DNA from: Agromyces italicus DSM 16388
GTDB taxonomy: Bacteria; Actinomycetota; Actinomycetes; Actinomycetales; Microbacteriaceae
Length of the DNA stretch: 64,000 bases
Direction of reading: 5' to 3'
NCBI RefSeq assembly: GCF_000421545.1
Contig: NZ_ATXF01000005.1
Coordinates: 372,001 to 436,000 of the forward strand
The first letter of the stretch is position 1; the number at the start of each line of letters is the position of its first letter. The notes under the pieces were generated by a model. The model worked only from the letters and a program-made list of their open reading frames with translations. It was not told the DNA's origin and did not search any database. A program made the translations under genes and the position numbers. Shown piece after piece: positions 44,731-53,505 of the stretch.

Positions 44731-45338
44731 GCGGCGCCCGACCGCGGCTCCGTGCCGCGCACCACGTCGTAGGCGAGCACGAGGCTGCCCATCGAGGTGG
44801 TGTCGAACCCCGTCAGCACGAGCGGGCGCGGTGCTTCGAGCTCGCCGAAGAGCCGCTTGCCCGAACCGAGCAGCAGGGGGTGCACGAACAACCGGAACCC
44901 GTCGATCAGGTCGGCCTCGAGGAGCGACCGCACGAGCACGCCGCTGCCGAGGATCGCGAGGTCGCCCTCTCCTGTTCGCTTCAGCGCGCGCACGCCGTCG
45001 GTCGCGTCGCCGGCCAGTGGTCGCGTGTTCGTCCAGTCGAACGTGGTGAGGCTGCGGCTGGCGACGTACTTCTCGGTGGCGTTCAGGTGCGCGGCCATCG
45101 GGTTCTCGTCGGGCACCGACGGCCAGAAGGCCGCCAACTTCTCGTAGGTCTTCCGGCCGAAGAGATAGGCCGTCGTGTCATCGAGCCCGCCGGCGACGGT
45201 GGAGGCGTGGATCGCATCGGCGTAGGGTGCTCCCCAACCGCCGTGCTCGAAGCCGCCCTCGCGGTCCTCGTCGGGCGATCCCAGTCCCTGCATGACCCCG
45301 TCGACCGAGAGGAACTCGATCGCGATCAATCTGCGCAT
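44727..45338 (-). CDS. Dihydrofolate reductase-like (RibD C-terminal domain) protein
   Basis: 203 residues. It opens MRRLIAIEFLSVDGVMQGLG, followed by LFGRKTYEKLAAFWPS, LAILGSGVLVRSL and LFVHPLLLGSGKRLF, the pattern of stand-alone RibD C-terminal-domain proteins, which bind NADPH. The physiological substrate is not known for most of them. The ATG has the RBS AAAGGAG. It is divergent from an AraC-family regulator. Confidence 0.88.
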   Translation of the reverse strand: MRRLIAIEFLSVDGVMQGLGSPDEDREGGFEHGGWGAPYADAIHASTVAGGLDDTTAYLFGRKTYEKLAAFWPSVPDENPMAAHLNATEKYVASRSLTTFDWTNTRPLAGDATDGVRALKRTGEGDLAILGSGVLVRSLLEADLIDGFRLFVHPLLLGSGKRLFGELEAPRPLVLTGFDTTSMGSLVLAYDVVRGTEPRSGAA

Positions 45339-45407
45339 CAGCTTCTCCTTTCACACTCCATGCTGCTCCGCCCGGGCGGCGCAGTGCTTGAAGGAAATCG
45401 ATCGACG

Positions 45408-46247
45408 ATGACGAACGACGCACGCCCCGAGGCATCCGCACCCCGACCCGTGCTGGTGCGTCACCCCGTGCGCCCCGAGCTCGCCGGGCTCGTGGCGGGC
45501 ATCGTCGGCCATCACGAGCGCGTCGACCGGCCGGTGGTCCGCCGCCAGGTCGCCGGAAGCCTGATCCCCCTGGTGCTGTCGTTCGGCACGCCGCTCGACG
45601 TGATCGACCTCTCGGCAGGCGAGGAGCGCGGTCGCCGCACCTCGTTCGTCGCGGGCATCATGCCCGGCCATGCGACCACCTCGTTCGAGCACGAGCAGCA
45701 CTGCCTGCAGATCTACCTCACCCCACTCGGCGTCATGCGCTTGCTCGGCCTGCCGGGCCGCGAGCTCGCGGCGCGCGTCGTCGATCTCGCCGATGCGGTG
45801 CCCGCGTTCGACGACCGGCTCGTGGAACGGCTGCACGAGGCCCGTACCTGGCCGCGCCGCTTCGAACTGGTCGATCGGGTGCTGCTCGACCTGCTCGGGC
45901 ACGGCCGCCCGGTCGAGCCCTTCGTCGCGTGGATGTGGCGGCAGATCGAACGCTCGGGCGGCCGGGCCAGGATCGGCGAGCTGGTCGAGCAGACCGGGTG
46001 GAGCCAGCGCCACGCGACCGCGCGCTTCACCGAGGAGGTCGGCATCCGGCCGAAGACGGCGGCGAGCGTCGTGCGGTTCGAGCACGCCCTCGCGGAACTG
46101 CGGGATCGCCCGGCCGCCGAGGTCGCGGCCGCCGTCGGCTTCGCCGACCAGAGCCATCTCGTGCGAGAGTTCCGCAGGTTCGCGGGATGGACGCCAACCG
46201 AGCTGCTCCGCACCGAGCCCACGACCGCCCAGGCCGCGATCGGTTGA
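45408..46247 (+). CDS. AraC-family transcriptional regulator
   Basis: 279 residues. The N-terminal effector region contains GSLIPLVLSFGTPLDVID and QIYLTPLGVMRLLGLPGREL. The C-terminal double HTH is IGELVEQTGWSQRHATARF and AEVAAAVGFADQSHLVREFR then RFAGWTP. The ATG at 45408 with AAGGAA upstream is taken; the long frame before it lies over the divergent reductase-like gene and is spurious. That neighbour is the likely target. Confidence 0.88.
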   Translation: MTNDARPEASAPRPVLVRHPVRPELAGLVAGIVGHHERVDRPVVRRQVAGSLIPLVLSFGTPLDVIDLSAGEERGRRTSFVAGIMPGHATTSFEHEQHCLQIYLTPLGVMRLLGLPGRELAARVVDLADAVPAFDDRLVERLHEARTWPRRFELVDRVLLDLLGHGRPVEPFVAWMWRQIERSGGRARIGELVEQTGWSQRHATARFTEEVGIRPKTAASVVRFEHALAELRDRPAAEVAAAVGFADQSHLVREFRRFAGWTPTELLRTEPTTAQAAIG

Positions 46248-46392
46248 CGACGCGACGAGCCGGTCCGGCGACAGGGTCCGACGACGCGATTGGCGATCGG
46301 CCACCACCGGCGCCCGCAGCTCGCCGCGGCCGCGAGAGGGGGTCGCCAAAGACCCGCCCCGCGCCGCGACCGTCGCGGTAGGCTCCGGCACC

Positions 46393-47166
46393 ATGGCCGA
46401 TGACGCGATCCTCCTCGACGTGACCGACGGGCTCGCCCGCGTCACCCTCAACCGCCCCGCTCGACTCAACGCGGTCGACCCCGACGCGATCGCCCGCTGG
46501 CAGGCGATCGCGCACGAGGTCGCCGAGCGCGACGATATCGGCGCGGTGCTGCTGGATGCCTCGGGGCGAGCGTTCTGCGCGGGCGGCGACGTCGTGGCGA
46601 TGTCGGAGCTCGCCGCCGCGGGCGGCGATGCGGCGACCGTCATCACGGAGCTCGCCGATCGGATCCACGACGGCCACCTGACGCTGCGCGAGAGCGCGAA
46701 GCCGATCGTCGCGGCGGTGCAGGGGCCCGTCGCGGGCGGAGGGCTCGGCTTCATGCTCGTCGCCGACCTCGTCGTGGCGAGCGAGCAGGCGAGGTTCTCG
46801 AGCCGCTACAGCGACATCGGGCTGACGCCCGACTGCGGCGTGAGCACGCTGCTGCCCGAGGCGGTCGGCACGCGCCGCGCGCTCGAGCTCACCCTCACCC
46901 CGCGCACGATCACCGCCGCCGAGGCGCTCGACTGGGGCCTCGTCACCGAGGTCGTGCCGCACGAGGAGGTCGCCGGCAGGGCACGCGCGATCGCGCAGTC
47001 GTGGCTCGACGGTGCGACCGGCGCCTTCGGCCAGGCCAAACGGCTCGTGCGGTCGGGTCTCGCGCGTTCGTTCCAGGACGCGCTCGACGACGAGGCGCGC
47101 ACCATCGGCGCCGCCTTCGCCACCCCCGAGGCTCAGTCCCGCATCGCGAGGTTCACTCGCCGCTGA
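46393..47166 (+). CDS. Enoyl-CoA hydratase/isomerase family protein
   Basis: 257 residues with the crotonase fold. The oxyanion-hole segments are GRAFCAGGDVVAMSE and VAAVQGPVAGGGLGFML, and DIGLTPDCGVSTLLPEAVG carries a D where the second catalytic Glu of hydratases often lies. It probably acts on an acyl-CoA; hydratase versus isomerase cannot be settled. The ATG follows TAGGCT by 8 nt. The position of the TAGGCT argues for its own promoter rather than an operon with the AraC gene. Confidence 0.9.
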   Translation: MADDAILLDVTDGLARVTLNRPARLNAVDPDAIARWQAIAHEVAERDDIGAVLLDASGRAFCAGGDVVAMSELAAAGGDAATVITELADRIHDGHLTLRESAKPIVAAVQGPVAGGGLGFMLVADLVVASEQARFSSRYSDIGLTPDCGVSTLLPEAVGTRRALELTLTPRTITAAEALDWGLVTEVVPHEEVAGRARAIAQSWLDGATGAFGQAKRLVRSGLARSFQDALDDEARTIGAAFATPEAQSRIARFTRR

Positions 47167-47175
47167 CGGGCTCCT

Positions 47176-47601
47176 TCAGGCGGGGACGACGATCTCGAGA
47201 TCGTCGAACCGCCGAAAGTCGCGGTCGAAACTCGCGACCGGGCATGCGTACGCCCGCGCCACCGAGGCGATGTACGCATCGGGGATCAGATTGCCGACCG
47301 CCTGCGATTCGAGACAGACGCGGGCGAACAGCGCCAGCCCGTCGACGAGCCCCGGCATCACCCGGTACCCGGCCGATCCTGTCACGCTGGTGACGAATTC
47401 GAAAGCCTCGGCAGCGGTCGCCGGGACCTCGAAGATCGCCTGATTGGTCGCGATCCGCACGAAGCCGATCCAGACGGCGTCGGGAACGACGACCTCGTCA
47501 CCGCCCGAGAGCATCTGCTCGAGCCACGGACGGGCCAGTTCGTGCTGGGCGTGGTCCTGACGGAACGCGGCGAGCAGCACGTTGACGTCGACGACGATCA
47601 T
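47176..47601 (-). CDS. vapC: VapC-family PIN-domain toxin
   Basis: 141 residues. The PIN acidic residues are visible: Asp5 in MIVVDVNVLL, the Glu/Asp of HAQHELARPWLEQM, PDAYIASVA, and FDRDFRRFDD near the end. These form the Mg2+ site of an RNA-cleaving toxin. The ATG overlaps the vapB stop by 4 bp, the usual antitoxin-first coupling. The cellular RNA target is unknown. Confidence 0.92.
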   Translation of the reverse strand: MIVVDVNVLLAAFRQDHAQHELARPWLEQMLSGGDEVVVPDAVWIGFVRIATNQAIFEVPATAAEAFEFVTSVTGSAGYRVMPGLVDGLALFARVCLESQAVGNLIPDAYIASVARAYACPVASFDRDFRRFDDLEIVVPA

Positions 47602-47843
47602 GCACGCTCGCCGCTCGCGTCGAGCGCGTCGTAGAGCCCGCGGTTCGACCCGTCGACCCCCGGCCGCATTCCCGTGCCTCGAGTGAAGACGGGCAGCGAA
47701 ACCGGAGCGCTCCGACCGATCTCGCTCACGAGTTCGCGGCGAACCGCCTCTTCGACGAACTCGCCCAGCGTCAGATGTCGCTCTGCGGCACGCCGCTTGG
47801 CGACCGCGAGCAGCCGTTCGTCGATGTTCAGCGTGGTCCGCAC
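47598..47843 (-). CDS. vapB: VapB-family antitoxin
   Basis: 81 residues. The N-terminus MRTTLNIDERLLAVAKRRAA then RHLTLGEFVEEAVRREL is a ribbon-helix-helix DNA-binding domain, and the C-terminal ~35 residues (FTRGTGMRPGVDGSNRGLYD) would wrap the toxin. The GTG start lies 6 nt after TAGAAT, so the message is probably leaderless. The repeats upstream are the likely autoregulatory operator. Confidence 0.9.
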   Translation of the reverse strand: MRTTLNIDERLLAVAKRRAAERHLTLGEFVEEAVRRELVSEIGRSAPVSLPVFTRGTGMRPGVDGSNRGLYDALDASGERA

Positions 47844-47849
47844 GCTTCG

Positions 47850-47904
47850 ATTCTACCGAGACGACGCATCACATGCATCACCTCACCTGCATCAAGCGCA
47901 TCAC
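47850..47904 (-). promoter_or_regulatory. vapBC promoter with paired GTGATGC repeats
   Basis: On the minus strand the -10 TAGAAT (47855-47850) lies 6 nt before the vapB GTG. Upstream are four copies of GTGATGC or TTGATGC (plus-strand GCATCAC/GCATCAA) starting at 47866, 47875, 47889 and 47898: two pairs with 9-nt spacing, 14 nt between pairs. Ribbon-helix-helix antitoxins bind such short direct repeats, so this is probably the VapB operator. Confidence 0.65.
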
Positions 47905-47914
47905 CTTTCTGGAA

Positions 47915-49408
47915 TTACTCGTGCTGCGGGAAACCCAGGTTCAAGCCGCCATGGCTCGGGTCGAGCCAGCGCGAGGTGATCGCCTTCTCCTGCGTGAAGA
48001 AGTCGAAGCCGCGAGCCCCGTACGCCTTCGCATCGCCGAAGAACGAGTCCTTCCAGCCGCCGAACGAGTGGTGGGCCACCGGCACCGGGATCGGCACGTT
48101 GATGCCGACCATGCCGACCGTCACCTCGCGCTGGAATCGCCTGGCCGCCCCGCCGTCGTTCGTGAAGATCGCCGTGCCGTTGCCGTAGGGCGAACGGTTG
48201 ATGATCTCGAGCCCGTCTTCGTACCCGTCGACGCGCACCACCGAGAGCACCGGCCCGAAGATCTCGTCGCGGTACACGGCCGACGACGTCGGCACGCGGT
48301 CGACGAGGGTCGGGCCGAGCCAGAATCCGGCCGAGTCGCCGTCGACGACCGGGTCGCGACCGTCGACCACGAGACTCGCTCCGTCGGCCGAGGCGACGTC
48401 GAGGTACGCCGCGACCTTGTCGCGGTGCTCGCGGGTGATCAGGGGGCCCATGTCGCACCCCCGCGTTCCGTCGCCGGTCGTCAGGCGCGACATCCGCTCG
48501 GCCACCTTCGCGACGAACTCGTCGGCGATCGAATCGACCGCGAGCACCGCCGAGATGGCCATGCAGCGCTCGCCCGCCGAGCCGAAGCCGGCGTTGACAG
48601 CGGCGTCGGCGGCGAGGTCGAGGTCGGCGTCGGGCAGCACGAGCATGTGGTTCTTCGCACCGCCGAGGGCCTGCACGCGCTTGCCGTTGGCCGTCGCGGT
48701 CGCGTAGATGTACTGCGCGATCGGCGTCGAGCCGACGAACGAGATCGATCGCACGGTCGGGTGGTGCAGCAGGGCATCGACGGCGACCTTGTCGCCGTGC
48801 ACGACGTTGAGCACACCGTCGGGGAGCCCGGCCTCCTGCATGAGCCGCGCCAGCCAGACGGCCGCCGAGGGATCCTTCTCGGACGGCTTCAGCACCACGG
48901 TGTTGCCCGTCGCGATCGCGAGCGGGAAGAACCACAGCGGCACCATCGCCGGGAAGTTGAACGGCGAGATGATGCCGACGACGCCGACCGGCTGCCGCAG
49001 CGTGTAGACGTCGATGCCCGTCGACACGTTCTCGCTGTACTCGCCCTTGGTGTAGCCGGGCATCGCGCAGGCGAGCTCGACGACCTCGAGGCCGCGGGCG
49101 ATCTCGCCCGCGGCGTCGCCGAGCACCTTGCCGTGCTCGCTGGTGAGGATCGCGGCGAGCTCGTCGGCGCGACCGGCGAGCAGTTCGCGGAATCTGAACA
49201 TCACCTGCTGCCGCTTCGCGATCGAGGTGTCGCGCCACCCGGGGAACGCGCGCGCCGCGGCCTCGACCGCGGCGTCGACGTCGTCGGTCGACGCGAAGTG
49301 CACGCGGCGCTGCTCGACGCCGAGTGCGGGGTTGTAGACGGGGCCGCTGCGGGCGGCGTCGCCCGCGACGGACGCCCCGTCGATCCAGTGCTCGATGAAG
49401 TCGGTCAT
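47915..49408 (-). CDS. mmsA: CoA-acylating methylmalonate-semialdehyde dehydrogenase
   Basis: 497 residues. The catalytic Cys282 lies in GFGSAGERCM, GIISPFNFPAMVPLWFFPLA and GAKNHMLVLPDADLD are the MMSDH signatures, and GGWKDSFFGDAKAYG is near the end. It turns malonate or methylmalonate semialdehyde with NAD+ and CoA into acetyl-CoA or propionyl-CoA plus CO2. It is the last step of the pyrimidine-degradation operon, taking the aldehyde from the aminotransferase just upstream (25-nt gap). The start has the RBS AGGAGA. Confidence 0.93.
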   Translation of the reverse strand: MTDFIEHWIDGASVAGDAARSGPVYNPALGVEQRRVHFASTDDVDAAVEAAARAFPGWRDTSIAKRQQVMFRFRELLAGRADELAAILTSEHGKVLGDAAGEIARGLEVVELACAMPGYTKGEYSENVSTGIDVYTLRQPVGVVGIISPFNFPAMVPLWFFPLAIATGNTVVLKPSEKDPSAAVWLARLMQEAGLPDGVLNVVHGDKVAVDALLHHPTVRSISFVGSTPIAQYIYATATANGKRVQALGGAKNHMLVLPDADLDLAADAAVNAGFGSAGERCMAISAVLAVDSIADEFVAKVAERMSRLTTGDGTRGCDMGPLITREHRDKVAAYLDVASADGASLVVDGRDPVVDGDSAGFWLGPTLVDRVPTSSAVYRDEIFGPVLSVVRVDGYEDGLEIINRSPYGNGTAIFTNDGGAARRFQREVTVGMVGINVPIPVPVAHHSFGGWKDSFFGDAKAYGARGFDFFTQEKAITSRWLDPSHGGLNLGFPQHE

Positions 49409-49433
49409 GGTCTCCTCGTTTCCTCGTCGGACG

Positions 49434-50759
49434 TCAGTCGCCGGATTCGGCGGTCGCCAGCACGTCGTCGTAGATCGCCATCGCGTCGGCGACCTCCTCG
49501 GCCGTCACCACGCACGGCGGCACCACGTGGATGCGGTTGTCCTGGATGAACGGCAGCAGCCCACGCTCGACGAGCGCGGCCTTGATGCGGCCCATCGCCA
49601 CGGCAGGCAACGGTTCGCGGGTCTTCCGGTCGGCGACGAGCTCGAGCGCCCAGAAGACGCCCTCGCCGCGCACCTCGCCGATGACCCGGTGCCGTTCTGC
49701 GAGATCCTCGAGCGCGGGCCCGATCGACTCGGCCCCGATCTCGCGCGCGTGCTCGACGATGCCCTCGGACGCCATCGCATCGAGGGTCGCCACGATCGAC
49801 GCCATCGCAAGCGGGTGTCCCGAGTAGGTCAGGCCGCCAGGGAACACCCGCTCGTCGAAGGTCGCCGCGATCTCGTCGGAGATGACGACGCCGCCCGCCG
49901 GCACGTAGCCCGAGTTCACGCCCTTCGCGAAGGTGATCAGATCGGGGCGCACGTCGTAGCCGTCGAATGCGAACCAGCGACCGGTGCGGCCGAAGCCCGC
50001 CATCACCTCGTCGAGGATGAGCATGATGCCGTGCCGATCGCAGAGCTCGCGCACCCCGGCGAGATAACCCGGGGGCGGCACGAGCACTCCCGCCGTGCCG
50101 GGAATCGTCTCGAGCAGCACCGCCGCGATCGACGACGGCCCCTCGGCCTCGATGACCCGGCGCAGGTGGCGCTGGGCGCGCTCGGACTCCTCCTCGGGGT
50201 TCGACGCCCAGAATTCCGAGCGGTAGAGGTAGGGGCCGAAGAAGTGCACGTGCGCGCGGGCGAACTCGTTGGGCACGCGCCGCCAATCGCCCGTCGCGAC
50301 GATCGCGGCGCCCGTGTTGCCGTGGTACGAGCGGTACGTCGAGAGCACCTTGTCGCGCCCCGTGTGCAGACGCGCCATGCGAATGGCGTTCTCGTTGGCA
50401 TCCGCGCCGCCGTTCGTGAAGAACACCTTGTTGAAACCGGACGGCGCGCGCGCGACGATGCGCCTCGCCGCCTCGCCGCGGGCGAGGTTCGCCGTCGACG
50501 GCGCGACGGTCGTCAGCAGCTCGGCCTGTTCGCGGATCGCCTCCACGACCGCCGGATGCTGGTGTCCGATGTTGACGTTCACGAGCTGGCTCGAGAAGTC
50601 GAGGTACTCGCGGCCGGCGTGATCCCAGACGCGCGCGCCGCGTCCGCTCGCGACGACGAGCCCGGAGGACTGCGCCTGCGCCGACCAGGAGTGGAAGACG
50701 TGGTCGCGGTCGAGTTCGCGGGCGAGCTCATCGAGTCCGTCGGTGAGGTTGTCGGTCAT
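49434..50759 (-). CDS. Class III (omega-amino acid/beta-alanine type) aminotransferase
   Basis: 441 residues, fold-type I. LMLILDEVMAGFGRTGRW-type PLP segment at ~247-262 (Asp250) and the Schiff-base Lys279 in DLITFAKGVNSGY are visible, with FFTNGGADANENAIRMARLH near 113-132. Next to beta-ureidopropionase and mmsA it most likely converts beta-alanine (or beta-aminoisobutyrate) to malonate (methylmalonate) semialdehyde; the amino acceptor is not known. The start has AAGGGG upstream. Confidence 0.9.
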   Translation of the reverse strand: MTDNLTDGLDELARELDRDHVFHSWSAQAQSSGLVVASGRGARVWDHAGREYLDFSSQLVNVNIGHQHPAVVEAIREQAELLTTVAPSTANLARGEAARRIVARAPSGFNKVFFTNGGADANENAIRMARLHTGRDKVLSTYRSYHGNTGAAIVATGDWRRVPNEFARAHVHFFGPYLYRSEFWASNPEEESERAQRHLRRVIEAEGPSSIAAVLLETIPGTAGVLVPPPGYLAGVRELCDRHGIMLILDEVMAGFGRTGRWFAFDGYDVRPDLITFAKGVNSGYVPAGGVVISDEIAATFDERVFPGGLTYSGHPLAMASIVATLDAMASEGIVEHAREIGAESIGPALEDLAERHRVIGEVRGEGVFWALELVADRKTREPLPAVAMGRIKAALVERGLLPFIQDNRIHVVPPCVVTAEEVADAMAIYDDVLATAESGD

Positions 50760-50783
50760 GGGGTCCCCTTCTCGTCTCCGTCC

Positions 50784-50859
50784 GGTGATCGAGTAGCGAA
50801 GCGTATCGAGATCTCGTGAGGGGCCTCGATACGGTCGCTGCGCTCCCTACTCGACCACC
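50784..50859. repeat. Inverted pair of GGTCGAGTAG-type repeats between aminotransferase and LLM genes
   Basis: GGTGATCGAGTAGCGAAGCG at the left and CGCTCCCTACTCGACCACC at the right face each other across a short centre containing GTATCGAG/CTCGATAC. Together they can form a long hairpin inside the operon, which could stabilise or attenuate the message. Confidence 0.65.
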
Positions 50860-50869
50860 GGTACTCCGT

Positions 50870-51901
50870 TCATCGCTTCGCGGTCACGTGCTCGGTGAGC
50901 GCCGGGATCACGGTCTCGCCGTAGACCCGCAACGTCTCCTCTTTGTTGTCGTGCTGGAGGTAGCCGGCGAACTGGTCGACGCCGAGGTCGGCCAGCTGCT
51001 TCAGCTTCGCGATGTGCTCCTCGGCCGTGCCGAGCACGCAGAACCGGTCGACGATCTCGTCGGGAACGAACTCGGTGTGCACGTTGCCCGCCCGCCCGTG
51101 CTCGTTGTAGTCGTACCCCTCGCGGCCCGTGATGTAGTCGGTCAGCGCCCGCGGCACGGCGCCCCCCGAGGCATCCGATCTCGAACCGTACTTCGCGACG
51201 AGGTCGGCGACGTGGTTGCCGACCATGCCGCCGAACCAGCGGCACTGCTCGCGCATGTGCCCCCAGTCGTCGCCGATGTACATGGGCGACGCCACGCAGA
51301 ACTTGATCGACAGCGGGTCGCGCCCGACGGCCTCGGCGGCGTCGCGCACGTGCTGGATCATCCACGCGGCGATGTCGAGGTCGGCCAGCTGCAGGATGAA
51401 GCCGTCGCCGACCTCGCCCGCCAGCGTCAACGCCATCGGTCCGTACGCGGCGACCCACACCTCGAGCTCGGAGCCCCGCGACCACGGGAACTGCAGTTGC
51501 GACCCCTTGTAGTCGACCGGCCGCGAGTTCGCGAGCTCGCGGATGACGTGGATCGACTCCCGCAGCTCCCTGATCGTGACCGGCTTGCCGTTCGTGACGC
51601 GCACCGCCGAGTCGCCGCGACCGATGCCGCAGATCGTGCGGTTGCCGTACATCTCGTTGAGGGTGGCGAAGATCGACGCCGTGACCGTCCAGTCCCGGGT
51701 GGCCGGGTTGGTGACGAAGGGGCCCACCTTGATGCGGTGGGTCTCGGCGAGGATCTTGCTGTGGATGACGTACGGCTCCTGCCAGAGCAGGTGCGAGTCG
51801 AACGTCCACGCGGTGCTGAAGCCGAACTGCTCGGCGAGCTTGGCGAGGTGCACGGTGCGTGAGGCGGGCGGGTTGGTCTGGAGGACGACGCCGAAATCCA
51901 T
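50870..51901 (-). CDS. LLM-class F420-type oxidoreductase (TIGR03842-like) in pyrimidine operon
   Basis: 343 residues, luciferase-like TIM barrel. It opens MDFGVVLQTNPPASRTVHLA; FGFSTAWTFDSHLLWQEPY, FVTNPATRDWTVTASIFATL and CGIGRGDSAVR are characteristic of the mer/F420-dependent branch. Members of this subfamily are often found beside dihydropyrimidinase (recalled, not searched). Its place between hydA and the aminotransferase, with no dihydropyrimidine dehydrogenase in the window, makes a redox step on the pyrimidine ring an attractive role; this is inference. The same window carries cofD, so F420 is probably made. RBS AAGGGAGC. Confidence 0.87.
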   Translation of the reverse strand: MDFGVVLQTNPPASRTVHLAKLAEQFGFSTAWTFDSHLLWQEPYVIHSKILAETHRIKVGPFVTNPATRDWTVTASIFATLNEMYGNRTICGIGRGDSAVRVTNGKPVTIRELRESIHVIRELANSRPVDYKGSQLQFPWSRGSELEVWVAAYGPMALTLAGEVGDGFILQLADLDIAAWMIQHVRDAAEAVGRDPLSIKFCVASPMYIGDDWGHMREQCRWFGGMVGNHVADLVAKYGSRSDASGGAVPRALTDYITGREGYDYNEHGRAGNVHTEFVPDEIVDRFCVLGTAEEHIAKLKQLADLGVDQFAGYLQHDNKEETLRVYGETVIPALTEHVTAKR

Positions 51902-51923
51902 CTGATGCTCCCTTCTCTTCTGT

Positions 51924-52011
51924 GGGTTGAGGAGGCCGCCTGCGGCCGTCTCGAAACCCGTTGTTCGAGGTACCGGGGTTTCGAGACGGCGCTGGCGCGC
52001 CTCCTCAACCC
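51924..52011. repeat. Inverted pair of GGGTTGAGG...GAAACCC repeats between LLM and hydA genes
   Basis: The left element 51924-51959 (GGGTTGAGGAGGCCGCC...CTCGAAACCC) and the right element 51975-52011 (GGGTTTCGAGACGGCG...CTCCTCAACCC) are near-complementary and can fold together as one long hairpin around TTGTTCGAGGTACC. They belong to the same family as 17711-17747. Confidence 0.7.
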
Positions 52012-52021
52012 GCGGCGAAGT

Positions 52022-53464
52022 TCACAGCAGGTACTGGCTGAGGCCCCGCTTCAGGAACCTCCCGTCGCCCTTGGCGCCGAGGTACTCGTCGCCGTCGACG
52101 ATGACCTTGCCCCGTGAGAGCACGGTGTCGACGTGCCCGTCGATCTCGTAGCCCTCCCAGGCCGAGTAGTCCATGTTCATATGGTGCGTGCGCCCCTCGC
52201 CGTACCCGATCGAGGTGTGCCCGTTCGGGTCGTAGACGACGAGGTCGGCGTCGGCTCCGGGCTGGATGACGCCCTTCGTGCCGTAGACCCCGAACATGCG
52301 CGCGGGTGTCGTCGACGTGAGCTCGACCCAGCGTTCGAGGGTGATCTCGCCCGTGACGACGCCCTGGTACATGAGGTCCATGCGGTGCTCGACCCCGCCG
52401 ATGCCGTTCGGGATCTTCCGGAAGTCGCCGAGCCCGAGCTCCTTCTGGTCCTTCATGCAGAAGGGGCAGTGGTCGGTCGAGACCATCTGGAGGTCGTTCG
52501 TGCGCAGCGCCTGCCACATCGAGTGCTGGTGGCCTTCGGCGCGCGAGCGCAGCGGGGTCGAGCACACCCACTTGGCGCCCTCGAAGGCGCCCCATTCATC
52601 GCTGGATGCCCCGAGCTGATCTTCGAGCGAGAGGTAGAGGTACTGCGGGCAGGTCTCGCCGAAGACGTTCTGCCCCTTGTCGCGCGCCCAGGCGAGCTGC
52701 TCGACGGCCTGCTTCGCCGACACGTGCACGACGTAGAGCGGGGCGCCGGTGAGCTTCGCGAGCATGATCGCCCGGTGCGTCGCCTCCTCCTCCATCTCCC
52801 AGGCGCGGGCGATGCCGTGGTAGTACGGGTCGGTGTTGCCCGCGTCGACGAGCTGCTGGGCGAGCACGTCGATGGCGGGGCCGTTCTCGGCGTGCATCAT
52901 CGTCAGCATGCCGGTGTCGCGCGAGACCTGCATGGCCTTGAGGATCTGCGCGTCGTCCGAGTAGAAGACGCCGGGGTAGGCCATGAAGAGCTTGAAGCTC
53001 GAGATGCCCTCGTCGGGCAATCGCTTCATCGCGGCGAGCGAGTCGGCGTCGACGTCGCCGACGATCTGGTGGAATCCGTAATCGATCGCGCAGTTGCCCG
53101 AGGCCTTCTCGTGCCAGGCGGCCAGCCCGTCTTCGATGCGCTGGCCGTAGCTCTGCACGGCGAAGTCGATGATCGAGGTCGTGCCGCCGTGCGCCGCGGC
53201 ACGGGTGCCGGTCTCGAAGGTGTCGGAGGCCTCGGTGCCGCCGAACGGCAGCTGCATGTGGGTGTGGGCGTCGATGCCGCCGGGGATCACGTACTTTCCG
53301 GTGGCGTCGATGACGCGGTCCACGGATGCCGCGACATCCGTGCCGAGCAGTCGGCTGCCGGGTTCGAGCACCGCGCGGATCGTCTCGCCGTCGATGAGCA
53401 CGTCGGCCGCGGCGCGGCCGGTGGCGCCGACGACGGTGCCGCCGGTGATGAGGGTGGTGGTCAT
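52022..53464 (-). CDS. hydA: Dihydropyrimidinase (D-hydantoinase type)
   Basis: 480 residues, cyclic amidohydrolase. The binuclear metal ligands are visible: HTH (His67, His69), the carbamylated Lys158 in SFKLFMAYPG, His191 in MMHAENG, His247 in VVHVSA and Asp331 in STDHCPF. It opens dihydrouracil or dihydrothymine to N-carbamoyl-beta-alanine or its methyl homologue. The start ATG is directly preceded by a palindromic repeat element whose AAGGAG could serve as RBS at a long spacing. It follows the beta-ureidopropionase gene on the same strand. Confidence 0.95.
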   Translation of the reverse strand: MTTTLITGGTVVGATGRAAADVLIDGETIRAVLEPGSRLLGTDVAASVDRVIDATGKYVIPGGIDAHTHMQLPFGGTEASDTFETGTRAAAHGGTTSIIDFAVQSYGQRIEDGLAAWHEKASGNCAIDYGFHQIVGDVDADSLAAMKRLPDEGISSFKLFMAYPGVFYSDDAQILKAMQVSRDTGMLTMMHAENGPAIDVLAQQLVDAGNTDPYYHGIARAWEMEEEATHRAIMLAKLTGAPLYVVHVSAKQAVEQLAWARDKGQNVFGETCPQYLYLSLEDQLGASSDEWGAFEGAKWVCSTPLRSRAEGHQHSMWQALRTNDLQMVSTDHCPFCMKDQKELGLGDFRKIPNGIGGVEHRMDLMYQGVVTGEITLERWVELTSTTPARMFGVYGTKGVIQPGADADLVVYDPNGHTSIGYGEGRTHHMNMDYSAWEGYEIDGHVDTVLSRGKVIVDGDEYLGAKGDGRFLKRGLSQYLL

Positions 53465-53497
53465 GATCTCGATACGCTCCTTCGTCGCTACTCGATC
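53465..53497. repeat. GGTCGAGTAGC-type repeat immediately upstream of hydA start
   Basis: GATCTCGATACGCTCC...GCTACTCGATC fills the gap between the beta-ureidopropionase stop and the hydA start and abuts the ATG. Read on the minus strand it supplies AAGGAG 13 nt before the ATG. Confidence 0.7.
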
Positions 53498-53505
53498 AAC
53501 AGGGG

